Shown one piece after another: positions 1 through 11,156 of a stretch of DNA of 64,000 bases. Both the position numbers and the translations under genes were made by a program. Source of the DNA: Wyeomyia smithii (Eukaryota > Arthropoda > Insecta > Diptera > Culicidae). The notes under the pieces are model-generated. The model was not told the origin of the DNA. It made no database searches and was given only the letters and a program-made list of their open reading frames with translations. The stretch lies in contig NC_073695.1 in assembly GCF_029784165.1 (NCBI RefSeq), positions 137,792,285 to 137,856,284 of the forward strand, read 5' to 3'. The stretch's first letter is position 1, and every line of letters starts with the position of its first letter.

Positions 1-2
1 AA

Positions 3-275
3 CTCACCAGAAATCGCTCAAAATTTTTCATAATCGGCGATTTTAACGCTAAACATCGATCATGGAATAATTCTCAAAGTAATTCCAATGGCAAAATTTT
101 ATTCAATGATTGTTCCTCAGGATACTATTCTATTTTGTCTCCGATTAGTCCTACATGTTTTCCCTCTGTAAAAAATCCATCAACAATTGATTTGGTGCTA
201 ACAGATCAAAGTCATGTATGTAATGAATTGATCACACATGCTGACTTTGATTCTGACCATCTTCCAATAACTTAA
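3..275 (+). pseudogene. Jockey-type non-LTR endonuclease fragment
   Basis: This is the C-terminal part of an apurinic-type (EEP) endonuclease domain, read from position 3 to a stop at 273-275. The visible motifs are IIGDFNAKH near the start, TIDLVLT about 55 residues later, and DSDHLPIT at the end. These are the GDFN, D-x-V/L and SDH signatures of the nicking endonuclease of Jockey-group retrotransposons. The fragment is cut by the window edge on the 5' side. The reverse transcriptase that should follow is absent, because a different element family follows the TA tract. A second copy of the same family begins at 58648 with the same 23 bases. Downstream, 276-346 holds a short AT-rich duplication and the remnant of the same element. 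Confidence 0.85.
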
Positions 276-345
276 ATGCAACTAAATACTTAAATACAAC
301 TAAATAACTTTCTTTATCACATGAATCAGTTTCAAACCCCATGAG

Positions 346-1503
<1,158 letters not shown>

Positions 1504-1866
1504 CAGTCCCCCCACGATTATGGATCACTTAAGAAGATGTATGAATTCAAAAATCATTTCTGACCAATTTTGTTGTTTACAAGTAATCTCTAAATGTTTT
1601 CAGTCACAGAAATATGTAACCTTTCACTTTATTGAGTATTTCTTTCCATATTTTTTGAATATTTCTCAGAAAGAATATTTATTTCATAACTTACCAAATA
1701 CACAATTATGGATCACTTTTGAGAGCGGTTCTAATTATGAGACAATTCGCATCATATTATGGATCAGCATAATAAAAACAGCTTTTGGCAACGAATTTAT
1801 TCAATAAACCTTATTCAAATTATGTAATTTGAAGAAATAACATATTTCAAATCGTATTAACGATCC
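1504..1866. other. Unclassified insertion in the LOA-like element
   Basis: About 360 bp of AT-rich sequence sits where the RT-thumb linker (the VWWP region) should be. The motif ATTATGGATCA recurs at about 1516, 1707 and 1755. Both edges carry a run of C, but the ends are not inverted repeats of each other and I see no clear target duplication. The exact limits are uncertain by about 10 bp. Confidence 0.5.
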
Positions 1867-2353
1867 CCCATGGCCTGGCCACATTTTTTGTGGCTTTTGA
1901 GGTTGCAGTTAGATCGAGAGTCCAGGCCCTAGACGCACTACTCAATCTACTACCACTATCTCAAGAAGTTGTACTGGTTGCAGGTAAATCTGCCATAAGA
2001 CTCAGTCGCATGACTAGGCTGCTTGATGGAGATCTGAATGGTTACCTGAGTATTTTAAAAGATTTTAACATCAATCCTCTTATACTAAAAATGAAGATTA
2101 GATGGTTAAGATATACGACTTTAATCATTTATTTACTGTATTCGAACCAAATCGTAGTGAATGGGAACGAGGAGGTCCCAGTACCCGACGGCTCTATAAT
2201 TTTTTATACTGATGGCTCGAAATTAGGAAACATGGTAGGTGCTGGAATCACAGGTCCTGGAGTGAATTGTTCAGTAGCAATAGGAAAATGGCCCACTGTC
2301 TTTCAAGCTGAAATATACGCTATCTTAGAATGTACTGCAATTTGTTTAAAAAG
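1867..2353 (+). pseudogene. LOA-like element: linker and N-terminal half of RNase H
   Basis: The protein resumes with the LDALLNLLPLSQ block near 1935 and continues through a connection region with small frame disturbances near 2090-2160. It then enters an RNase H domain with IIFYTDGSKLG near 2200 (first catalytic Asp) and QAEIYAILECTAICLK ending at 2353 (catalytic Glu). The reading is cut inside the Lys codon region by the LTR element at 2354. The direct duplicate AAAAG (2349-2353 and 11152-11156) marks the cut. RNase H continues at 11157 in the same frame once the insertion and one TSD copy are removed. Confidence 0.88.
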
Positions 2354-2476
2354 TGTGGTGTATTGTGTTACTTATCCGTGTGTGCGTGCAATGCGTGCGG
2401 TGGTTCTTACTTTCCTCTCTCACGTCACCTAGTTAGTCTCATAGAGTTCGGCACAGGCATCACATCGGTTACCACA
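2354..2476 (+). repeat. 5' LTR of element A
   Basis: This 123-bp LTR begins TGTGGTGTATTG and ends GGTTACCACA. The terminal TGTGGT/ACCACA is a 6-bp inverted repeat. It matches 11029-11151 end to end without a length change. Confidence 0.95.
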
Positions 2477-2479
2477 TGA

Positions 2480-2490
2480 TGGCGACGAGG
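2480..2490 (+). promoter_or_regulatory. Probable primer binding site of element A
   Basis: TGGCGACGAGG starts three bases after the 5' LTR. The 5' TGG that pairs with a tRNA CCA end and the TGGCGAC core are typical of arthropod Ty3 elements. An ATG overlaps it (ATGGCG). The primer tRNA identity is not established here. Confidence 0.6.
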
Positions 2491-2807
2491 TTAAAGTGAT
2501 AATTTATCGTAGAAGAAAAAAGCGATTCACAGTGAAAAGTGATATTTCGAAAACGTTTGGAAACTGTGTGAATTCAAGGTAAGCTTTGTGAAAACTAAGG
2601 CGTTTCTCGGAAATCCACGGCATAGTAAGAAAAAAATATAGAGTGAAAAATCAATGTGTGAGACTGTCTTGCTAAAAGTGCTTACATTTTGTTTACCTAA
2701 TTGAAATTATAAAAACTGCGGTTTTGAAAATGTTTTGTTAAGATGGCAAACGTGATAGAAAAAGCAAGACATCGAGCCAACAATGTTCGGGCGGTGGCGG
2801 GATATGT

Positions 2808-2932
2808 CGCCATATTGCGAAAAATAGAAGAAAGTCTTGCAAGTAATTGTTGAAACGAAGAGATATAGCGATGACGCCGCCATATTGCGAAAAATAGAAG
2901 AAAGTGTTAAGAGTGATTGTTGAAACAAAAAC
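2808..2932 (+). repeat. Two-copy 70-bp direct repeat in the element A leader
   Basis: The segment starting CGCCATATTGCGAAAAATAG at 2808 recurs at 2878, followed in both cases by AGAAAGT and a TGTTGAAAC block. It lies in the untranslated leader between the primer site and gag. The rest of the leader (2491-4001) shows no coding signal. Confidence 0.8.
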
Positions 2933-3519
2933 ATTCGAAGCGGAGTGTGTGTTAGTGTGTGTGATAGAACCTTCGATAGCCGGAGCTGACCTTCAACTTT
3001 TTGGAGGGTTGTATGCTGTTTCGAAACAGCCACCAATTTGCAAAGGAAATTACGTATGTATTTGATGTTTTTTTGTTATGCTCGCTAGCAGCAACGATAG
3101 CATTTTCGAAGTGTGTTCTTTCGAAGTGTGTTACTCAGTTACTCAGGCTTAAGAGTCTATAACATGAAAAAAAAATGCCCAAGTAAAAATGTTACCGTAG
3201 ATTTTTTTTCTTTTCTTTATTACTCCATAGAGCAATAAAAATGTTCATTGTTGATCGTTGTCGAAAAGTATACTGAAAAAAATGAATAAATAAACAAGTG
3301 TTTCTATCTGAACTCAGTCTGAACTATAGACCGGAATAATTATAGAAAAACGAAATATATCTGTAAAGATTGGAGCAAAGAACAACTGACATGATTCGAA
3401 AGGGATTAAGACCCTATTGAGCATTTAGAAATAATGGAATTATGGAAGAGCGAATTTAATAGCGAAGATGAGTTGAACAAAGGAATTAAAAAAAAAGAGA
3501 TATTATATAAGTCAATATT

Positions 3520-3775
3520 TCAAATGAAATTAAAATGATGAGTCGATAGTTTTCGGGAAAATTTCAAACAAAACGGAAATGATGAGTTAAAAGTAACCAA
3601 TACAAATTTCAAATGAAATAAAAACGAGGATTCAGAAGTTGTCAATGAAATTTCAAAGGAAATCAGAAAAAGAATTTTAGATGAAACAAAATAAGGAGTC
3701 AAAAACTGTCCATGAATTTTCAATTGAAATAGAAATGAGTTGCTAATGAAATTTCAAATGAAACGAAAATGGTCG
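3520..3775 (+). repeat. Degenerate minisatellite in the element A leader
   Basis: A motif of the form AATTTCAAATGAAA..AAATGATGAGT..AAAGT recurs about five times at roughly 50-60 bp spacing, with many substitutions. It is purine-rich on the plus strand and lies just upstream of gag. Confidence 0.65.
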
Positions 3776-4001
3776 TTTGGGCTGGTTTTATATGATATAA
3801 TTATAAAACATGGTATGAACTTTCAGCATGTCGGAGCGAATGTACACTGTAAAATTTTGCAAGCAACAATGATAATAATCAATTGTCTTGAAATGAACGA
3901 AACGACGTTCATATAAAATGTGGATTGAATTCCGAGACACATGATATCTGAGATTTCTTGAGCTGAATCTTATATAAAATAATTCTAATATTTTCAATTC
4001 C

Positions 4002-4561
4002 ATGCGTTTCATGCAAATTACTGACAGGTTTAATCAACATGGATGGCCAACAGCAGGAGGGAGATACAAGTTATTCAGCAGAATTTATCGATTTTCAGCC
4101 CTGCCTCATATAACTTGCCACATTTTAAGTACAAGCACCTACCACAATCAGAAATTCGAAATGCGTGAGTATCCTGGATTCGTTGGTTTGAAACCATCAT
4201 GGCAGCTGCTAACGTCGTCGATGAAAGAAAATGCAATTGCTTGCCATGGGAGGCATGTTGGGAGCTGTCCAGGTTGTGACGAAGATGAAGATCCGACAAA
4301 GGGCCCGTATGTTTGTGCGAAGGAAAAATTAACACAATACTTCTCCCCTAAGCACCATGAGAGTTTCGAGAGATTTTCGTTTTGAGCGATGGTTCCCGGT
4401 GAAGATGAGTCTATCGAGAAATTTGCACTACAGGTTTAGCAGAAAGCTGAAAAATGCTCCTTTGGGAAGACAAAAACGGAAAGCAGACATATTGCAATTA
4501 TGGATAGGATTATCCAATATACTCCAGATGACCTACGACAAAAACTACTAATAAAAGAACG
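4002..4561 (+). pseudogene. Element A gag, N-terminal part (broken)
   Basis: This frame runs into the zinc-knuckle gag downstream. It contains a GEDESIEKFALQ block near 4400 and TPDDLRQKLLIKE ending at the SINE insertion. In-frame stops are visible at 4383-4385 (TGA) and 4437-4439 (TAG). The frame is preserved across the SINE: removing the SINE plus one TSD copy removes 234 nt, and LLIKE then continues directly into RLTLEEA. The true start is uncertain. A candidate ATG lies at 4039 in another frame. Confidence 0.6.
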
Positions 4562-4786
4562 ATTGCCATCTCCCAGCTGGTCTCGAGGTACGATGCTGGC
4601 CTAACAAGCCAGTCGTCGTATGTTCGAGTCCCGGCTTGGGAGAGACTGTTAGTGTCAGTAGGATCGTAGCGCTAGCCCCGCAATTGTCCTGTACACTTAA
4701 CAGTCGGCTGCGAAGTCTGTGTATAGTGAAACAGAAGGTCGAATTCCGTTACGGAATGTAGCACCAAGGCTTTGCTTTTTTTTTTA
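4562..4786 (+). mobile_element. tRNA-derived SINE in gag of element A
   Basis: This 225-bp insertion is flanked by perfect 9-bp duplications AAAAGAACG (4553-4561 and 4787-4795). It carries a polymerase III split promoter: an A-box-like TGGTCTCGAGG at 4578-4588 and a B-box TGTTCGAGTCC at 4621-4631. The first about 70 bp can be drawn as a tRNA-like fold (TCCCAGC pairs with a GCTTGGGA-like acceptor). The 3' end is a T-run followed by A residues. It is an immobile fossil unless supplied with a partner LINE's machinery. Confidence 0.85.
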
Positions 4787-5570
4787 AAAAGAACGGTTGA
4801 CTCTCGAAGAAGCCATAAAAATCATAAACGCATACCAATCGGTAAGATACCAGTTAGCTAAAATGAATTCCAAAACGGTCAGAAGTGCAAGCAATCGTAC
4901 CTACGAACCTGAAGAAACAACCGTTAATCGTCTTTACGGAAATTTGTCCAAAACGCTCGGAGATAAGACTCGCTGCTCCCGCTGTGGGTACGATCGACAT
5001 CAAGAAAGAGAACGATGCCCTGCATATAACAAAACTTGTATTCGATGTAAGAAACTCGGTCATTTCCAATCGGTGTGCAAAACAAAGAGCACAGGTAATT
5101 GTGGTATATTTTATCCGCCTAATGATCGCAAACGGAAATCTACAACTGTAAATATCCAAGGACCCTCACACCCTAGAAAATATCCCAGGCAAGTCTATAA
5201 TGTCTATGAAAGCGAAGAAAAATCATGCAGTAAACCGAAATGCGAAGACCTTCTGGTTTATAACGTGGGAGAACCGGATGAACTGATTTCTTGTTGTATT
5301 GGTGGCGTGGATATTACTACGCTCATCGATTCAGGATCAAAGCACAACCTGATCGACGACACTACATGGGAACTCATGAAGCTGAGGGACGTTATCGTAC
5401 GAAATGAGAGATTTGACCATGAAAAACGATTTTTGGCATACGGTGCGGTTCCATTGAAGTTAATTACTGTATTTGACGCCGATTTGAAAATCGAGGATCA
5501 GGGTAAGCTGTTGAGGACCTCTGCTACTTTTTACGTAATTGAAAAGGGGCAGCAGCCGTTGCTGGGAAAG
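4787..5570 (+). pseudogene. Element A gag nucleocapsid and protease
   Basis: After TLEEA the frame contains two zinc knuckles near 4977-5085: CSRCGYDRHQERERC and CIRCKKLGHFQSVC (CX2CX4HX5C and CX2CX4HX4C), which bind genomic RNA. A retropepsin-like aspartic protease follows, with the active-site triad in TLIDSGSKHNLID near 5320-5350 and a C-terminal GQQPLLGK that ends exactly at the insertion at 5571. The reading is open from 4796 to that point. Gag and pol appear to be one continuous frame. The reading resumes at 7987 with ITAQQLG once the 5571-7982 block and one AAAG are removed. Confidence 0.85.
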
Positions 5571-5859
5571 TGTACTATTTACAAACGATGTTATTGCTAT
5601 TACTATTTAAAACGATGCACTGTACTATTAAGGAACGATCGGCGGATTTTTGGGAGAACTAGGACGGGAGATTTCTCATTTAGCGGTGACGGAGTTGACG
5701 AAAGTCAAAACCGTTCGCATTGACAAGACCCTTTTGTCCTTTAAGCTAATCCGGTGAGCCGAACTGGAGTAGACCAGTCGCTTCGGAATGCTAAATAAAA
5801 ATTATTTCTTTATTGAAAATTTATTGCTTTTATAGGCAAATGCAATTGCCGAAATGCTT

Positions 5860-7709
5860 CACGGCGTGTATCCTAGAACAACTTTATTTGAAAAAAAGGG
5901 CATCGCCAAAATCTTCACCATTTGAAAATATCGCTTTTTACCTTTCATTTGGGACCCTCCGGAAAATCATCCATCGCGGGCTTTCGAACAACTTTTTTTT
6001 TCATTAAAAAGTATTCTGACAGCAAAGCGTCTAACGCGAAAATGAAAATGCAAGAACTTCCGAAGCGACATAGTGAAGGTTGTAAGTTAGTCGAGTGCAA
6101 CTTTCGCTCATACTAGAAATTTTCCAAACACCCTAAAATTTGAAGTTATGGTCGAAATACCAGTATTTTTAACTCAGCGCATGAAAATTATTTTTAATTA
6201 ATTTGTTTTTCGACCGATTTTGAATGTTTTAGCAATTTTGGAAAGGGGAAAAACAGAGTTTTCAAAATATATACAGGTTTGTACTAACTTCATTAAAATA
6301 TGTTGAGTTATTCGAGCGTAAATCTAATTTTTTAAACTTCTCCACGCAAATTTTCAACTTCACTTAAATTTGTCAGTTATTTTTGCAAGAAAAGTACTAC
6401 AAGTACACTGGCAGTTTGAAACTATATTCAATTACGATATAAAATAGAAGCTTATTTTTGTAAATCGGCTGATAATTCGCTGAGTAACATGTTTTTAAGG
6501 ACATTTTTGACTTTCATCGAACAATAATATTTGAGCTGTTTATTAAACGGTGCTACAAATGGAAGAAAATGCAACAACTTCTGATGCCACCTAGTGTAGA
6601 TTGTAACAAATTATAAAGCATTTGAAGTACATTTTTATAAAGATGTGTGAAATTTGTTCTCAAATTAAAAAAAACAATATATTTAAATTTTTTTAAAACT
6701 ACTCGTTACACGAACACCTAAGTGAAATCTATAGATTTATCTATAAATTTTGAAAGCCCTATTTTTCGCCTTTGGGAACATTCATAAATGACGTTTTGTG
6801 ACGAAATGTGACGGGGGAAAGAGGGAGGGGGGTCCAGCCAAGCTACATAACAAATGAGAAACTAAGAAAACTGCTACAAGGGGGGGGGGGGGGTTAAAAA
6901 AAGCTACGTCATTTATGGATGTTCCCTTTCCAAAACGATCTATATATAAAGAATTGGTGGAAAAATTACAGAGTTGAAAATAAACATGTGAACCACGGTC
7001 CAAAGGCGGAGTTTTGACAATAACTTCAAATTTTAAGGGTATTTGAAAAACTTCAAGTTTGGGCGTAAGTAAAACACGACTAGAGCTACAACCTACACTC
7101 GGTCACATCAGAAGTGCTTGCATTTTTTCCATTTATAGCAACGTAAAATAAACAGTCCAGAGATTGTTGTTTCTTAAGAAACATATAACTCATTTGCGTG
7201 GAGAAGTTTAAAAAATGAGATTTACGCTCGAATAACTCACATATTTTAATAAAGTTAGTACAAACCTGTATATATTTTGAAAACTCTATTTTTCCCCGTT
7301 TCAAAACGGCTAAAGCATTCAATATCGGTTGGAAAACAAATGAGTTAGATATAATTTTCATGCGCTGAGGTCAAAATACCGGCATTTTGACCATAACTTC
7401 AAACTTTAGGGGTGTTTGGAGAATTTGTAGTATTAGCGAAAGTTGAACTCGACTAACTTACAACCTTCACTGTGTCACTTCAAAAGCTCTTGCATTTTCA
7501 TTTTCATTTGTAGCACCGTACTATTCTCTCGGTAGTTAGGCGCTTTGCTGTCAGAATACTTTTTAATGAAAAAAAAAGTTGTTCGAAAGCCCGCGATGGA
7601 TGATTTTCCGGAGGGACTCAAATGAAAGGTAAAAAGCTATATTTTCAAATGGTGAAGATTTTGGCAATGCCCATTTTTTTAAATTAAGTTGTTCTTTTTA
7701 TACGCCGTG
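5860..7709. mobile_element. Foldback-like element with very long inverted arms
   Basis: The left end CACGGCGTGTATCC and the right end ATACGCCGTG are inverted, and the inversion continues inward almost to the centre (for example 5930-6050 against 7530-7640, 6240-6350 against 7190-7290, and 6550-6600 against 7085-7140). Each arm contains repeated sub-blocks that include the motif CCTTCACTGTGTCAC or variants. GCTT flanks both ends (5856-5859, 7710-7713). No transposase is visible, so the element is non-autonomous. A MITE sits at the centre. Confidence 0.8.
6774..6926. mobile_element. MITE inside the foldback element
   Basis: This is a 153-bp element with about 20-bp terminal inverted repeats: GGGAACATTCATAAATGACG at the left and its near-complement ending ATGGATGTTCCC at the right. 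TTT flanks both sides. The interior is purine-rich and includes a run of about 14 G. Confidence 0.8.
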
Positions 7710-7986
7710 GCTTAACTCTATGAGTGTACATGTATGGCCAACTTGGGCTCCTACTGGAAAACAGCTGGAGAGACGAGCATTAAAATTGCAACGCTGCATT
7801 TTGCGTGCTGTATGAATCAGGCACCAATCGTTGCGGTACACTCAGCAAGGCATGGTAGCGAGTGTGCTGTAACGCTTAGGCTTTCAGTAAGTAACGGAAC
7901 TTACTTGCGCTGGTCAGTGGTTTGAATCGAAATTTGTTTGTTTATGGTTTACGGTGCCGTACAAAAGAGTTGGTATACGACAAAAG

Positions 7987-10711
7987 ATCACAGCACAACA
8001 GCTAGGAGTTCTTAAAATTGGATTACCCAGTTCCCATAATGCAGTAATCAGCAAAATAGAGACAGCGAAGAAGCCTTTCCCTAAAATAACAGGAAATAAA
8101 TTGAGTTTACCTATCGACAGGACGGTTTCACCAGTCATTCAACTCCTTCGACGTTGCCCAATTCCTCTGTTGCAGCAGGTCGAATCCACATTGAATGAAC
8201 TTCTACAGTTGGACATCATCGAGAGAGTTACACGACCAACTTCGTGGGTCTCCCCCATGGTACCTATACTAAAAGACAATGGTGATCTTCGATTGTGCAT
8301 AGACATGCGAAGGGTGAATCTAGCCATTCAGAGACTCAATCATCCATTACCGGTTTTCGATGATTTGCTTCCAAAATTTCGCAACGCTAAACTGTTCACG
8401 ACTCTGGATATAAAGCAGGTTATTTTATTGATATATTTTATTTATTTGTATATATATCTACAAGTCATTCACCCCCTAAAATAAGCAGGCATTTCATCAA
8501 GTGGAGCTTACGGAAGATTACCGAGACGTGACTACATTCATTACAAATTGGGGATTGTTTCGATATAAACGGTTGCTGTTCGGCGTCAACTGTGCCCCAG
8601 AGTTGTTTCAAAACCTGATGGAAAGTATTCTCGCAGAATGCAAAAATACAGTTGTGTTCATTGACGACATCGTAATCTTCGGAGCAACAGAAGAAGAACA
8701 CGATGCAGCCGTTAAACATACTCTGGCCGTACTGAACAGTTATGGAATTCTACTGAACGATCATAAGTGCAAGTTTAAGCAAAAGGAAATTACATTTTTG
8801 GGTCACAAACTATCGCCGAACGGAGTTGCACCGTCGGAAGACAAAGTGTAATCGATTCTACAATTTAGAGCGCCGCAAACCAAGGAGGAGCTAAGAAGTT
8901 TTCTTGGTTTAGTGACTTACGTTTCCCGGTTTATTCCGAACTTAGCTACCATAAACCATGCGCTTAGAGAATTACTGAAACAGCAGACACCGTTCATCTG
9001 GAATCCAGAACACCAGAGTTCGTTTGAGCAGATCATACAGATGATTGGTTCTCTTGATAATTTGGGCTACTACGATCCCAAAGACCGAACTCTGTTGGTT
9101 ACCGACGCATCGGGAGTCGGGATAGGTGCTGTTTTAATACAGTTCAAGAAAAATCAACCCAGAACCATCAGCTGCGCATCGAAGAGTCTTTCAGAGACTG
9201 AGAAAAGATACCCTCCAATTGAAAAGGAAGCCCTGGGATTGGTTCGGGGAGTAGAGTGGATCAAAATTTATCTTTTGGGTATAAGTTTTGAATTGGAGAC
9301 CGACCATAGACCACTGGAAACTCTTTTCACGGCCACTTCGCGGCCGACAGCTAGAATCGAGAGATGGATGTTACGGATTCAAGCATTTAAGTTTAAAGTT
9401 GTGTACCGTAAAGGTTCGGCCAATTTAGCTGATGCTCTATCCAGATTGGGGGCACAAGTTCATGACGATGAGTGGACAGATGAAAGTGAGGTTTTTATAA
9501 GACGTATTGTAGTAGAATCATTATCGGCGTTGGCCGACTCTGTAGAGAAAGCAGACTTCGATCCTGAAGCCGAAATCATCATCCGTACCATTCAGGAGGC
9601 AGCCGCCATCGATATCGAAGAAGTAATACATGCCACTGCGCAGGATGAAGAGCTACAGAAACTAATGGATTGTATTACTAATAATTCCTGGAACTGTAAC
9701 GATTTGAAGCAATACAATCCATTCCGTCATGAGTATACGTATGCGAATAAACTCATCTTGCGTGGATCGAAATTGGTTATACCGGTAAGCTTGCGGCAAA
9801 GAATGCTCCAGCTAGCCCACGAAGGACACCCAGGACAGTCCCTTATGAAGCGACGGTTGCGAGTGCGTTGCTGGTGGCCTGGTATATATCAATCGGCTAA
9901 TAACACATGCGAAGCTTGTGAAGGATGTCAATTAGTTCAACTCCCCGATCCGCCAGAACCCATGACGCGACGACGTCCATGGGTCGATATTGCTATCGAC
10001 TTCCTCGGGCCAATGCCGTCGTCCGAATATATACTAGTAGTCATAGACTACTATAGCCGCTATATGGAGCTGGAGATTATGAGCAGGATTACCGCTGAAG
10101 AAACAATCAAGCGTTTGGGGCGTATTTTCCGTATATGGGGACCCCCGAGGACGATTACGTTGGACAACGCAAAACAATTTGTGTCCTGCGAGTTTGATAG
10201 CTATTCTAAATTGAAAGGTATCCATCTCAATCATACATCGCCCTATTGGACGCAAGCAAACGGAGAGGTGAAACGGCAGAACAGGTCACTTTTGAAGAGA
10301 ATGAAGATCGCGAATGCTTTGTATAATGATTGGAAGGCTGAACTGAATCACTATTTAGAACTCTACAACAATACCCCCCATACGGTTACGGGAAAAGCTC
10401 CAAGCGAACTCCTGCAGGGCCGCAGGTTGCGCACAAAACTACCCTGTATTGACGATTTAGAGACGATTCCACCTAGTACTGACTTCCGGGATCACGATTG
10501 GGAGAAGAAGGTGCAGGGAAAACATCGGGAAGATGAGAAGCGTAGAGCAAAATCGAATCGTTTATCCATCGGTGATACAGTCCTTATGAAAAACCTCTGC
10601 CCAACCAGTAAACTGTCTACTAACTTCTTGAGTGAGAAGTTCATTGTCATAGACAGAAAAGGATCAAATGTCACCGTTCAGTCTGAAGAAACCGGAATGT
10701 ATCACACTTGA
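7987..10711 (+). pseudogene. Element A pol: RT, RNase H, integrase
   Basis: The polyprotein resumes with ITAQQLG. RT motifs are WVSPMVP near 8245, DLRLCIDMRRVN near 8285, LDIK before the 70-nt segment at 8419, AFHQVEL after it, and the catalytic FIDDIVIF near 8665. RNase H shows TDASGVGIGAVL near 9100, EKEALGLV and ETDHRPLE. The integrase has an HHCC-type region (HEGHPGQ...CEACEGC, near 9820-9930) and the DD(E) triad at DFLGPM, LDNAKQF and ANGEVKRQN (near 10000, 10160, 10260), all intact. Lesions are a TAA at 8849-8851 in the RT thumb and the frame change across 8419-8488. Apart from these the protein is well preserved. Confidence 0.93.
8419..8488 (+). other. Intron-like 70-nt segment inside Ty3 RT
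   Basis: The RT reads LDIKQ up to 8418 and continues AFHQVEL from 8489 in a different frame. The 70 nt between begin GT and end AAGCAG, are AU-rich, contain a CTAAA near the 3' end that could serve as branch site, and change the frame by +1. Removal gives a perfect joint. The segment is also bounded by the direct repeat AAGCAGG, so a small insertion with a target-like duplication is the alternative reading. Confidence 0.6.
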
Positions 10712-11028
10712 AATCGATCGTCAAACCAACTGATGAAGTCAACAATTAGGATAGGAAGAACTTCCCGTTGCCAACTACTTCAGTTAATTCAAGAACGACC
10801 GAACACTCATTGGATCTGGAAAGTGCTGTTCGTGACTCGAACCAACGACTGGCAACCACTCACCCCCGACGTTCAGAAAGAGCACCGAGACCAAAGGCTT
10901 TGTATAGTCCCTGAAGAAAGGTAACCTTCATTGTTTAATCAATAAATTTTCCATATATCAAAATTTACAGTATTACCTCCCAAAATAAATGTACAAAATT
11001 ATTTACTGTATCTTGAGTGAAAAGGGGA
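10712..11028 (+). other. 3' untranslated region of element A with polypurine tract
   Basis: There is no coding signal after the stop at 10709-10711. The purine run at 11016-11028 (GTGAAAAGGGGA) directly abuts the 3' LTR, as expected of the plus-strand primer. Confidence 0.65.
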
Positions 11029-11151
11029 TGTGGTATATTGGGTTGCTTATCCGTGTGTGCGTGCAATGCGTGCGGTGGTTCTTACTTGGCTCTCTCACGT
11101 CACGTAGTTAGTCTCATAGAGTACGGCACAGGCATCACATCGGTTACCACA
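11029..11151 (+). repeat. 3' LTR of element A
   Basis: This 123-bp LTR starts TGTGGTATATTG and ends GGTTACCACA. Its TSD copy AAAAG follows at 11152-11156. Confidence 0.95.
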
Positions 11152-11156
11152 AAAAG

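Larger units (their letters stand above)
5571..7982. mobile_element. TG..CA block with 4-bp TSD, probable solo LTR carrying a foldback element
   Basis: The block starts TGTACTATTT and ends TATACGACA. It is flanked by AAAG at 5567-5570 and 7983-7986. Excising it restores the Ty3 polyprotein exactly at the protease/RT boundary. TG..CA ends with a short TSD are those of an LTR. No internal coding region is present, so I read it as a solo LTR of about 560 bp (5571-5859 plus 7710-7982) enlarged by the foldback insertion at 5860-7709. No second LTR copy is present in the window to prove this. Confidence 0.65.
2354..11151 (+). mobile_element. Ty3-type LTR retrotransposon A, nested in the LOA-like element
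   Basis: Two 123-bp direct repeats (2354-2476 and 11029-11151), each starting TGTGGT and ending ACCACA, bound a gag-protease-RT-RNase H-integrase coding region. AAAAG target duplications flank it (2349-2353, 11152-11156). The domain order with integrase last is that of Metaviridae (Ty3/mdg4). By eye the LTRs differ at about 7 of 123 positions, so the copy is not recent. Secondary insertions are a SINE (4562-4786), a TG..CA block (5571-7982) holding a foldback element, and a 70-nt intron-like segment at 8419. Confidence 0.95.

Noticed and set aside
1504..1866. MITE call for the insertion in the LOA element
   Set aside because: The C-runs at the two ends are not inverted relative to each other and no target duplication could be shown.
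4562..4640. A tRNA gene
   Set aside because: A- and B-boxes are present, but the unit has a non-tRNA body, a 3' tail and a 9-bp target duplication, so it is a SINE.
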